Of a DNA stretch of 64,000 bases, positions 1-9,649 are shown piece by piece. Every line of letters starts with the position of its first letter. Position 1 is the stretch's first letter. The position numbers and the translations under genes were made by a program. The notes under the pieces are model-generated. The model saw nothing but the letters and a program-made list of their open reading frames with translations. It was not told the DNA's origin and made no database searches. Source of the DNA: Adiantum capillus-veneris (lineage: Eukaryota > Streptophyta > Polypodiopsida > Polypodiales > Pteridaceae); the NCBI GenBank assembly GCA_014529385.2, contig CM043945.1, forward strand, positions 155,378,741-155,442,740, given 5' to 3'.

Positions 1-545
1 AATGTTTTTTGGGAAGTACTTCTCCACCATACACACTGCTTCAATAGCATTTAAGCGAGTTGCATCTATGTTGTCTTTTCTTATCTCTTTTAATAAGATC
101 CAACATACCAACTTACTGATTTTATAGATTTTCTAATGTCATCTATTAGAAAATCCTTTGCAATTAGTAAAATAAAGTACAAAAAATTGTGTCAATCATG
201 AGACTTAAGACCACCAAGATTGTCATCTCTAGTAAAATCCATTTTCAAACATCGCATGCACCTAGTGGGGGTCTTGAATGAAGATATAGTCTTCTTCACT
301 TGTTGCTCTTCTGCACGACTCAAAACCCATGGACCTTTTGGTATAGCAAACTTCTCATTGGGTTTAATTTGAGGACACGTATTGGGTATTCGACCCACAT
401 CATGTAGGTCATCTCTTTGGGCCTTGCTCTCCCTTTTTCCAATGATGGTCTTCCATAGGATCTCCCCCACATTCTTAAAAATGTGTATTAGGTTGAGGAG
501 ATGATTAATAAGCAGGTCACTCCAATGCAAGGAGATCGATTGCAT
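1..545 (-). pseudogene. CACTA (En/Spm) transposase remnant, C-terminal part
   Basis: Read leftwards from 545, one frame carries landmarks of the TNP2-type transposase C-terminal region of plant CACTA elements: a HI-KNV segment, then PKGPWVLS, KTPT-CMRCLK and GLKSHD. In the family GLKSHD is followed by Trp-His; here a TGA at 192-194 sits at the Trp position, and the same frame continues with recognisable residues (FLYFILLIAKDFLIDD). Farther left the match moves to another frame (EAVCMVEKYFPKN) and runs off the window. The upstream side is cut at a CT array. It is a dead fragment that once encoded the cut-and-paste enzyme. No terminal CACTA repeats are visible. Confidence 0.7.
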
Positions 546-556
546 GAGGCATGCAT

Positions 557-557
<1 letters not shown>

Positions 558-607
<50 letters not shown>

Positions 608-631
608 AAGCCATCAGGGCATGGAAGAAGG

Positions 632-698
<67 letters not shown>

Positions 699-728
699 AA
701 GCCATTAGGGCATGGAAGAAGGAGCTTG
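558..728. repeat. Two (CT)n arrays with a duplicated spacer
   Basis: CT runs occupy about 558-605 and 634-696. Each is followed by nearly the same 28-base tail (TCAAGCCAT, then C or T, then AGGGCATGGAAGAAGGAG), so the unit is array plus tail, duplicated in tandem. The Ser-Leu or Glu-Arg reading frames across it are repeat artefacts. Bases 729-904 show nothing recognisable. Confidence 0.9.
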
Positions 729-904
729 TGAAGGCCCGAACTCTCTTCTTGATGATGAAAGGCAAGCATGGGTGTAGAGAAGCAGACAATAGGCACCGCG
801 TGGGAGGGGTTGCTAAGGCCGAAAATGGACCTGCATGGTTTTTTGAGTGGGTTGGCTCGTAGGGATTGTGTTACAAAGGGTTATCAAACTTGTCATATGG
901 ACGC

Positions 905-2057
905 TATCAGGAGTTTTTTGGAAGAAGGGATTGCACATATGTACATACCCATGCATGGTGCATCGAATAAAGGATTGCCCATTTTCCAGAGCCAGGTGGT
1001 TACGTGGGGCCCACATGTGTACAGGTAGGACAGCATGTACATAGTGCATCGATTTTCACTATCACCAATACCGGTGTGTTTTTTCTAGAATAATGAGGAG
1101 TTGGTAGCACGTAAAACTTCTCGAGGAGCTATCCGCGGGCCGACGACATGAGGTAAGCAGGTGCCTCCGATGGCATCTAGTGGCGTCAGGAGGTCGAATG
1201 GGGTCAATATTTGCACGTGGATAAGTACGGATACAACGTGGGTGTTTTCTTGTGATAATTATGCAAACAAGTCATCATGAGGACCATATTTTGGGGCCAC
1301 TTCACGTGGTGGCGGGATGCATTATTGGAAAAAGCTGAGTGCCAGCTGTGCGAAGGATGCAACAGGGTGACAATTATGCACTGCGACGCCAGTTTTTGGC
1401 TTGTTCGGGGTCTGTTTGAGGTCAACTAAAAGACCAAGGGTGCCCAAGTAATAAAGCTAAGTGTGGGAACTGAAAAACCAGAGACAAGACCATAAAAAAC
1501 ATGGAGAGAAGAGGAGGAACAGTCGCAATTGTGTTTTTGCTGTTTTTGGAGCTTGTTTTGGCCGTAAACTGCTCATCCGAGGTCGGATTTGAGCACTTTG
1601 ACATTGTAGACTAGGATTTTGGGCTGTTCCGGACGTGATGGTGCTGTCCATTTTTTCAAATTCCTCACTGTTTTTATGTGGTTTTGGCTATGTAAATTTC
1701 TCCTATGAGCAAAGCTTCTGCTCCAATTGTGATTGTATCTGGCATATTTTACCCATATTGTGTGAGCTATTTGCCCCATTGGTGTTGGCCCAAGCTCAAT
1801 CGTATATAAACATAAAAAATTCTCCTCCTTTGAGCTGAATTTTTTGGGTGTGTATATGTGTGTCTCTCTCTGTGTGGAGTGGGTAAATGGGTAGTCTCTC
1901 TCCTCTCACTCCATCGGTGTGTTCCCTGTCTCGGTCAGGTGGGTTGTATAAGCCGAGTGGTGCCCCATAGTGTGTGTGTGTGTGTGTGTGTGTATCATTC
2001 CAAGAGTGTACGTCGGGTCATTATAGATACGTTGTGTGTGTTTCCATCCCGCTCACA
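905..2057 (+). repeat. 5' LTR of the Tat-type element
   Basis: It matches 8503-9649 throughout. It starts TATCAGG where the other copy has TGTCAGG (TG to TA mutation) and ends GCTCACA. It contains a TCGTATATAAACAT segment near 1799-1812, a plausible TATA box, and a GT run near 1971-1993. The small ORFs inside are not genes. Confidence 0.92.
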
Positions 2058-2063
2058 TTCTTT

Positions 2064-2083
2064 TGGCGCCCCCATGGAGGATC
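2064..2083 (+). promoter_or_regulatory. Primer-binding site, TGGCGCC type
   Basis: TGGCGCC begins six bases after the LTR end and is followed by CCCATGGAGGATC. The first seven bases fit the 3' ends of plant Asp or Lys tRNAs, and the terminal GGATC fits Asp. The middle is mismatched, so the exact primer is uncertain. Confidence 0.6.
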
Positions 2084-3042
2084 TTCTTCGAGTACCTTCT
2101 GCTTCGAGCTTCAAGCTTCAAGATTCGGTATTACAAGTTGCAGATTACAAGTTACAGGTTACAGGGACAGGTACAGGTACAAGTGATTCACACAGGGAGA
2201 GGTAGCTGGAGTAGAGTGATACACTGAAAGTGGGAATCATTTGCAATTGCCGTGGGTATGCATCATTTGGCGCCTGTTTGAGCACATTGTCTGCAGGATT
2301 GTACGTTACTTGTGGAAGCTGCCATTGTACACCTTTGTGGAGCCATACTTGGTTTTATTTGGCAGTCCCAGCCATTTCTGAGACTTGGTCTGTAAGATAG
2401 TCATTTCTGAGACTCGACTATACGAGATTTGCATAAGCCTTCATGAGAGGGTCGATAGTGTGAGGTTTTATTGAGCTGGGGGATTCTCAAATGTGAGATC
2501 CTTTTGGTGATACAGGTAGCTGGAGTACCCTTTTCGTGACCTCGCCATAGGCTATGTACTAGTGATCCCTACTTGATGCTTGGGTTCTATTGTTGGCAGT
2601 TTATGCATACATATACAATCTATATTTTGGGTTCTCACTGCTCTACTTCTGGGGAAACTCTGTCAAAATTTTTCCAAGTTATGATGGCTGGTTTTTTGGT
2701 CTTTCAAGCAATTTATGCTCTTATGCTGCTAAAATTCTGACAAAATTAGAGGATAAGTCAAGTTTGCCTTCTTGGGAGCTTCATGATTGGCTTTAATGGA
2801 TGATCAAAATGGACATCAATTCACTCCTTTTCATTTAACTCAAAGAATCCGGATAAATATTCATGTGTCAAGGAAGATTTTTTTCCAGCAGCGCATAGTC
2901 TTTATGTTTTGGCCAAGAAGATTAAGAGAGATACTGGAATTCCCTTTGCCTGTTGTAATTTCGATGATTAACTATGAAAACTCATTTGATGTGCATGCGT
3001 TTGTCCTTATCTAAAGTTGAGCTCCATTGAAGTTTCTGGGGA
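2084..3042 (+). other. Untranslated leader of the Tat-type element
   Basis: This long leader lies between primer site and gag. Bases 2128-2184 hold short degenerate repeats of ACAAGTT and ACAGGTAC. The ORFs at 2590-2796 and 2787-3014 resemble nothing I know, and I do not call them genes. Confidence 0.6.
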
Positions 3043-3818
3043 TTGGGCTCAGTAAAAAGTTTGGGTTCTTGTACGTGTGTTCGAAGGGGTTCTCAAAGCA
3101 TCGTAACTTGGGTAGCCATGGCTTTCTCTTATCCGGAATTTCATGGAAGAAGTGATGAAGATGTGGAAGACTTTTTGGAAAAGATGGAGGTTGCCTGCAT
3201 TAGCAACCAGATTCATGACTCAACACAGATGTTACGTTTTCTCCAGATTTGTTTGAAGAGTGATGCACAAGTTTGGTCCAAGGAATTTGAACAGGAGTTG
3301 CATGTGGCTCATCCACCTGTAAGATTGAGTTGGGACAATCTAAGGCATGGATTGGAAGTGGAATTTGTGAAGATAGAAGATCGTGACAAAGTGTGGCAAG
3401 AAGTACAAGGTTTGGTGCAGAAGGAAGGTGAGCCAGTAGATGCGTACATACGTAAGTTTTCATTGGCATGGGAGCGGATGTGCAAGGCCTTAGCACCACA
3501 AGTACCCCCACCTGACATGATGAAGAAGGACAGGTTCTTGGCTGGTATTTGGGAGAATATACATTGGAGAGTGGAGTTAAAGAAGCCTAGGACATATGAA
3601 GATGCATTGGAGGTGGCAAGGAACAAAGAATGGAAGCTGAGAAAAATGAGCCACCTAGGGGTGGAGTCTTTGCCCATGAGGTCTTAATTTCAGCCTATGG
3701 ACTCTTTGCAAGGTCGCATGCCAGGGGTTCATCATGAACCAGTGGTTTCTGTTACTCCTCAGGTTATTCCAGCAGTGGTCACTACAACAGTGCAAGATGA
3801 TGGGCAAGGCAAGACATG
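3043..3818 (+). pseudogene. gag (capsid) of the Tat-type element, broken
   Basis: The frame 3043-3687 has the retrotransposon gag fold: FHGRSDEDVEDFLEKME, then the helical WSKEFEQEL and VQKEGEPVDAYIRKFSLAW segments. It forms the particle shell. The likely initiator is the Met of MAFSYPEF at 3118; the earlier Met at 3043 only extends the frame. A TAA at 3685-3687 follows Ser, and the same frame stays gag-like to about 3810, where reading must shift to reach the nucleocapsid part. One C-to-T change (CAA to TAA) explains the stop. Confidence 0.85.
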
Positions 3819-5263
3819 AGGCAAGTGGTAGATTTAATGAAGAATCTCAACCTAAACATGCTAGGTCAAGTGGGAAATAATCAAGGTCAAGGGAGATTTG
3901 CAAATCATCCAGGAGGTGAAGAAAGACCCAGGAATGGTGTTGGACAAAGCAATGGTAGGTTCTAGATGCAGACGCCCACATGTTATAATTGCGGAGAGTT
4001 GGGCCACATTAGCCCTCAATTTGATAAGCCACCAAGGATGGGGGGAGACATGTATCCATTGCCAAGACAGGTGCTAACTAGGTCCAATGATAATGGCATT
4101 GAAATTAAGGGAGAAGAAGGAACCAGCGGATTAACCCAGGAGGAAAAGGGAAAGAAAAAAGTGATAAGTGTAGTCACCTTGGAGAAGGCATCAAAGCTAG
4201 AGGATACATTAGTGATGCCTATTGGGAAGACGACCACAGAGGACAAGGAAGGAAGAAGTGCCCCAGGTCCTAGTAAGAAGAAGGGAAAGAGCCATGAAGA
4301 CGAGGATGTCAAGACCAAGAGGAAAAGAAGGGCTCGTCGCAAGTTTCATGCTTGCGATTTTCCACTAGGGGATGGACAATTAAGCTATGACTTGAAGGAG
4401 GATTTGACAAGCAGGAAAGCAGATGTTACTTTTGGGCAGCTTATAGAGATGGTTCCTAAGCTAAAGCGACAGTGGAAGAGGATGGTTAACCCAATGGAGA
4501 AAGAGCCACAGAGAGGTTCAATAAAGGTGTTGGCGATGGATGAGCTACCAGACATTTGTCCAATAGTAGATGTGTGGCACAAAAGAAAAAATCTGGGACA
4601 AGGTTATGTTGATGGCGGAGCCCAAATATGCGTCATAACACACTCATGCGTTGAGAAGATGGGTCTTACAGTGACTGGGGTGTCAGGCTTCTGGATTAGA
4701 TTGGCAAACCATCAGAAAGTAAAATTTTTGGGTGTTGTAAAGAGCTTAGAAGTGGAAGCATATGATACAAAGGCAGTGGTTGATTTTCATGTGATGCCAG
4801 CGGGGTTGGAAGCATATCCTATTATAGTGGGCAGACCATGGTTACGTGCAGTGGGAGCTATTCAGGATTGGAGACGTGGTACGATTAGTCTCTATGGAAA
4901 GACAGGTGCCAAGAAGCTATATAATATGGACACAAGGAAATTATTGGAAGAGCTTAATGAAGATGGGGATAAGTCTAGTGATGAAGACTATTCCACAGTG
5001 TCTGACGAGGATAGTGATAGTATTACCAACCGTGATGAGGATGTTGATGTTGCATTTCTTTTGATGGACAAAGAAATCTAGGAGTCTGGTTTAGTCACAT
5101 TTGCAAATGAGGTTGAAGATGAAAGTGAAGGGCCTTATGAAGTTATTGAAGGGCTAATGCAAACCAAGGTTGAATTGTCAAAGAAGTAGGAATTGATGAC
5201 ACAAATGATCAGTGGAGACCTCTCAGCTATGGAGAAGGAGATATATATGCACATGCTGGCTAG
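3813..5263 (+). pseudogene. Nucleocapsid zinc knuckle and protease of the Tat-type element
   Basis: The frame runs from 3813, with TAG stops at 3963, 5079 and 5187, each one C-to-T change from CAG. The knuckle at 3981-4022 reads CYNCGELGH, but its last Cys is Phe, so zinc binding is probably lost. A basic, charged spacer follows. The retropepsin domain lies around 4595-4890: active site DGGAQICVI (DGG is usual in the Tat/Athila group) and C-terminal half YPIIVGRPWLRAVGAIQDW. It cleaved the polyprotein. A frameshift near 5263 separates it from the polymerase frame. Confidence 0.85.
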
Positions 5264-6658
5264 TTTCCTGATTTGTTCATTACTTCATATGAAGAGATCA
5301 AAGGGTTCAAGGGAGAAGAGATGCATATAGAGGTGAAAGAAGGTGCTAAGCCAGTGTAGCAAAGGCTAAGAAGGATGGGTCAAGAGCAGATGGCAGCCTT
5401 GTGAGAAGAGGTGGACAAGTTATTGAAGGCAGGGTTCATAGTCCCTGTGGAGACCACAGAATGGGTGAGTCCAGTAGTAGTCAGTCCAAAGAAGTATGGG
5501 AAGTGGAGGATTTGTGTAGATTTTAAGCCCTTAAATGCAGCCACTAAGAAGAACCCATATCCTCTTCCATTCATCGATCAAATCTTGGATTCAGTGGTGG
5601 CAGGTTATGAGAGGTACAGTGTGTGTGATGGTTTTTCAGGCTATTTTCAATTGAAGATTGCTCTTAAAGACCGCACAAAGACAACTTTTATTACGCCATG
5701 GGGCTACTATTGCTACACAGTATTGCCATTTGGGTTGTCAAATGGACCATCTTTCTATCAAGAGACAACAAATTGGGTGTTGGAACCATTCATTGGTAGT
5801 TGTGTTAAAGCTTTTATGGACGACTTTTGTGTCTACAGTAGTAGGGCTGAACACCATGAGAAGTTGCAGAGGGTATTGGCTCGATATGATGAGTGTGGAG
5901 GACAACTAAATCCAAAGAAATGTCATTTAGCATAGCCAAGGGTGAAATTATTGGGCCATATGGTGTCAGAAAATGGCATTGAGGCTGATCCAGACAAGGT
6001 TAAGTCTATTATTCTTCTTCCATCACCTACGAGTACAAAGCAATTGGCAACCTTTATACACAAAGTGAAGTACATGACACGATTTATTCCATTGTCTTCG
6101 CAGCTCCTTTATCCATTACAACAAGTGGAAAAGCATGATCCATTGCAATGGGATGACAAGTGTGAAGAGGTGTTTCAAGAGGTCAAAGAGGTGTTAGGGG
6201 GTCTGTCAGCCATGCAGGCTCCTGATTGGGAGCAAGTGCCGTTTTATGTAAATCCATCAGTAGGGGATGATGCCATCGGAGCCATGCTATTGCAAAAGGG
6301 GAAGGGCAGCCATTATATGAGGCCAGTGTATTGTGCAAGCTGAGTGAAGTTGGTAGCAGAGAGAAAATTCTTGGAAGTAGAGCTAGTGATGGCCAGTGTA
6401 ATATTTGCTTGTCGACGATTTCGTCATTACTTGCTACCATGCCCTTTTGTTTTCTTGACGAGTTACACTTTTTTGCCACAGTTAATTAATGGCACTAACA
6501 TGTCAAATGTGGTCAAGAAATGGGTAATTGAGTTGCAAGAGTTCGAGTTCTCTTTCCTAGTGGAAGACAATACAAGGGCTACCCTAGCTGATTTGTTAAC
6601 TTATAAGGAGAATCCCCTTATTGTTAAGGAAGAGGCGGTGAGAAAGGTAGTTGAATAA
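5264..6658 (+). pseudogene. Reverse transcriptase and native RNase H of the Tat-type element
   Basis: One frame from 5264 is interrupted by TAG 5357, TGA 5402, TAG 5933, TGA 6341 and TAA 6656; each is one C-to-T change from CAG, CGA or CAA. RT motifs are intact: WRICVDFKPLN, PYPLPFIDQ, VCDGFSGYFQ, LPFGLSNGPSFYQ and catalytic FMDD at 5813-5824. The following domain (about 6200-6640) is the native gypsy RNase H, but it looks degenerate: YVNPSVGDDA has Asn where Asp is expected and FLTSYTFL lacks the next Asp, while the Glu segment ERKFLEVELVMA is kept. That fits its demotion to a connection domain after a second RNase H was gained. Confidence 0.87.
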
Positions 6659-6682
6659 GTTCCACAGATTAGCAATGCACAT

Positions 6683-8341
6683 GTGTTGTTCTTTGATGGC
6701 TCATACAGGAAGAGCCATGATGCGGCTTCAGGGGGTATAGCACTTTATGATCCAGAGGGGAAGCTAGTATGCAAGAGAGGGTTCAAATTGGATGTGCATA
6801 GTAACAATGAGGCTGAATATGCTACTTTGGAAGCTGGATTACACATTTGTTTGAAGCATGGGATTAGAAGGTTGAGCATAAAAGGTGATGCCTTGTTAGT
6901 TGTGAAGCAAGTGTTGGGCGTGTGGAAGAGTAAGAACACCTCATTGAAGGAAATGTGTTTCAGAATTAAAGGCCTGTTAAAAAAGTTTGAAGCATGGAGC
7001 ATCAGACACATTGAAAGTTCTCTAAATGGAGAGGCACATGAAGCAGCTCAAAGCATGATTGGGGAGCTATTTGTGTTGAGGACCAATTTACCTCTTTACC
7101 ATGGCCGGGAAAGTTTGGCTCAAGAAGAGGACCTTTTGCTAGCAGGAATCATTATGAAGGACATTCAGAAGTCTAAGAAGTATGGTTTTGTGCGTAGAGC
7201 ATATAGGTACAAATTGATTGGTGATGTCCTATACATGAAAGGGGCTGATCTTGTGTTGAGACGTATACCTTGGCGGGAAGAGCTTTATAGAATGTTGGAA
7301 GAGAATCATGAAGGTGCATGTGGCGAACATTTTGCTCTAAAGATCACCTTGCATAAGATCTTGCAAGAGGGGTATGTATGGCCTAGTTTGCACAAGGATG
7401 TTCACCATTGGTGTAGGTCTTTCAATAGGTGTCAAGCATTTGGGAAGAGAGTGTTGAAGCCAGAGTTACGAAAAACCATTATGGCGTTTGATGTGTTTGA
7501 AAAGTGGGGGATTGATGCAATAGGCCCGTTACCTATCACAAGCAGGGGCAAAAGCTATATTTTGACTGCAGTGGACTATCTCTCTAGATGGGCAGAGGCT
7601 ATAGCAGTAAAAGAGATCACTGCAAAGGATGTGGAAAAATTTGTGTATGATGAAATATGTTGCAAGTTTGGGGTGCCATTGGAGCTACTTTCAGATAAGG
7701 GGCCAGGATTTAGAGCTAAACTGCTAGATTTTTTATGCGCAAAGATGAAGATTAGGCACCATCATACCACTCCTTATTACCCACAGTGTAATGGCTTAAA
7801 TGAAAGATTCGATGCTGAGTTGGTACAAATTCTTTCGAAAGTGACAGAGCACCAAGGAAAGAATTGGGATTTGGAATTGCCTAGTGCATTATGGGCTTAC
7901 CGTACTTCGGTGAAGACAAGTACAAGGTTTACTCCATTTCATTTGGTATATGGAAAGGAGGAACTATTGCCTGTGGAGGTAGAGTTGCCTGCAGTCAAGA
8001 TGTTAGAGAAGTTGCTTGGGCCGCCGAGTGATGTATTCAAAGAGAGGCTCTTACAGTTACAAGAGGTTCAACTGGATAAGATGAGTGCATTGGAACATTA
8101 TGGGCAGATGCAGGATAAGGCTTTGGCAAAGATAAATGAAAAGGTCAAAAGTAAGGGTATCAAGAAGCATGACTTGCTTTTGCACTACAACAGTAAGCTG
8201 GACAACACCTTCCAAAAGAAGTTTCAAATTAAGTGGGAAGGCCCTTTCAAGGTAGTGGAGTGTTTTCCAAATGGTACATATCAGTTGTCTAACCTGGATG
8301 GGATTTTACATAAGTCAAAGGGTAAATGGATTGCATCTTAA
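6683..8341 (+). CDS. Archaeal-type RNase H plus integrase of the Tat-type element
   Basis: This 552-codon open frame is the C-terminal part of pol, in frame with the RT part upstream. Residues 1-125 form the extra archaeal-type RNase H: FFDGSYR (Asp5), NNEAEYATLEAG (Glu45), IKGDALLVVKQ (Asp69). The fourth acidic position is His119 (NGEAHEAA instead of an A-D pair). Residues 205-250 form the integrase zinc domain (His209, His216, Cys244, Cys250). The catalytic core has Asp278, Asp338 and Glu374 with exactly 35 residues between the last two. No chromodomain is visible. The stop lies about 160 bases before the 3' LTR. It is the only long intact frame in the element. Confidence 0.9.
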   Translation: MLFFDGSYRKSHDAASGGIALYDPEGKLVCKRGFKLDVHSNNEAEYATLEAGLHICLKHGIRRLSIKGDALLVVKQVLGVWKSKNTSLKEMCFRIKGLLKKFEAWSIRHIESSLNGEAHEAAQSMIGELFVLRTNLPLYHGRESLAQEEDLLLAGIIMKDIQKSKKYGFVRRAYRYKLIGDVLYMKGADLVLRRIPWREELYRMLEENHEGACGEHFALKITLHKILQEGYVWPSLHKDVHHWCRSFNRCQAFGKRVLKPELRKTIMAFDVFEKWGIDAIGPLPITSRGKSYILTAVDYLSRWAEAIAVKEITAKDVEKFVYDEICCKFGVPLELLSDKGPGFRAKLLDFLCAKMKIRHHHTTPYYPQCNGLNERFDAELVQILSKVTEHQGKNWDLELPSALWAYRTSVKTSTRFTPFHLVYGKEELLPVEVELPAVKMLEKLLGPPSDVFKERLLQLQEVQLDKMSALEHYGQMQDKALAKINEKVKSKGIKKHDLLLHYNSKLDNTFQKKFQIKWEGPFKVVECFPNGTYQLSNLDGILHKSKGKWIAS

Positions 8342-8480
8342 ATTATATCATGCCAGGTTAATGGTGGTGGAGCAAGATGAACTGCCTGTGGAACAAGTAA
8401 TGTTGGTGAGGGATGAGGAGACTTGTGATGCAGAGAGTCTCATATTTCTTTTTGCTGCTGCTGATCATGAATGATCTAGC

Positions 8481-8502
8481 AGGCTAGGGGATGGGCAAAT
8501 TA
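8481..8502 (+). promoter_or_regulatory. Polypurine tract before the 3' LTR
   Basis: The purine-rich AGGGGATGGGCAAATTA lies directly before TGTCAGG, where the plus-strand primer of reverse transcription is expected. Confidence 0.6.
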
Positions 8503-9649
8503 TGTCAGGAGTTTTTTGGAAGAAGGGATTGCACATATGTACATACCCATGCATGGTGCATCGAATAAAGGATTGTCCATTTTCCAGAGCCAGGTGGTTA
8601 CGTAGGGCCCACATGTGTACAGGTAGGACAACATGTACATAGTGCATCGATTTTCACTATCACCAGTACCAGTGTGTTTTTTCTACAAGAATGAGGAGTT
8701 GGTAGCGCGTAAAACTTTTCGAGGAAGCTATCCACGGGTCGATGACATGAGGTAAGCAGGTGCATCCGATGGCATCTAGTGGTGTCAGGAGGTCGAATGG
8801 GGTCAATATTTGCACGTGGATAAGTACGGATACAACATGGGTGTTTTCTTGTGATAATTATGCAAAAAGGTCATCGTGAGGACCATATTTTGGGGCCACT
8901 CCATGTGGTGGTGGGATGAATTATTGGAAAAAGCTGAGTGCCAGCTGTGCGAAGGATGCAACAGGGTGACAACTATGCACTGTGAGGTCAATTTTTGGCC
9001 TGTTCAAGATCCATTTGAGGTCAACTAAAAGGCCAAGGGTGCCCAAGTAATAAAGCTAAGTGTGGGAACTGAAAAACCAGAGAGAAGACCAGAAAAAACG
9101 TGGAGAGAAGAGGAGGAACAACCGCAATTGTATTTTTGCTGTTTTTGGAGCTTGTTTTGGCTGTAAATTGCTCATCCGAGGTCGGATTTGAGCACTTTGA
9201 CATTGTAGACTGGGGTTTTGGGCCATTCCGGATGCGATGGAGTTGTCCATTTTTCCAAATTCCTCACTGTTTTTGCGGTTTTGATTGTGTAAGTTTCTCC
9301 TATGAGCGAAGCTTCTGCTCCAATTTGTGATTGTATCTGGCATATTTTACCCATATTGTGTGAGCTATTTGCCCCATTGGTGTTGGCCCAATCTCAATCG
9401 TATATAAACATCATAAATTCTCCTCCTTTGTGCTGAGCTTTTTGGGTGTGTATGTGTGTGTCTCTCTCTGTGTGGAGTGGGTAAATGGATAGTCTCTCTC
9501 CTCTCACTCCATCGGTGTGTTCCCTATCTCGGCCAAGTGGGTTGTATAAGCTGAGTGGTGTCCCATAGTGTGTGTGTGTGTGTGTCTCATTCCAGGAGTG
9601 TGCTTCGGGTCATTATAGAGACGTTGTGTGTGTTTCCATCCCGCTCACA
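8503..9649 (+). repeat. 3' LTR of the Tat-type element
   Basis: It matches 905-2057 end to end, starting TGTCAGG and ending GCTCACA. Differences from the 5' copy are mainly G/A and C/T transitions plus small indels. The flank ACGC at 9650-9653 equals the four bases before the 5' LTR. Confidence 0.92.

Larger units (their letters stand above)
905..9649 (+). mobile_element. Complete but decayed Tat-type Ty3/gypsy retrotransposon
   Basis: Two long direct repeats (905-2057 and 8503-9649) bracket gag, protease, reverse transcriptase, RNase H, a second archaeal-type RNase H and integrase in Ty3/gypsy order. A TGGCGCC primer-binding site follows the 5' LTR and a purine-rich tract precedes the 3' LTR. 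The 4-base flank ACGC occurs at both sides (901-904 and 9650-9653), consistent with a target-site duplication. The second RNase H before integrase is the signature of the plant Tat lineage. LTR divergence (about 6% over the first 245 bases by hand count, mostly transitions) and many stops and frameshifts show that it is old and inactive. Confidence 0.93.

Noticed and set aside
551-862. Poly Ser-Leu and poly Glu-Arg ORFs, also at 18257-18691, 22946-23581, 28775-29102, 29414-29608, 41341-41540 and 42623-42901
   Set aside because: They are translations of CT/GA dinucleotide arrays in whichever frame lacks stops; no conserved flanking protein, except that the 22973-23581 frame runs into the copia fragment listed.
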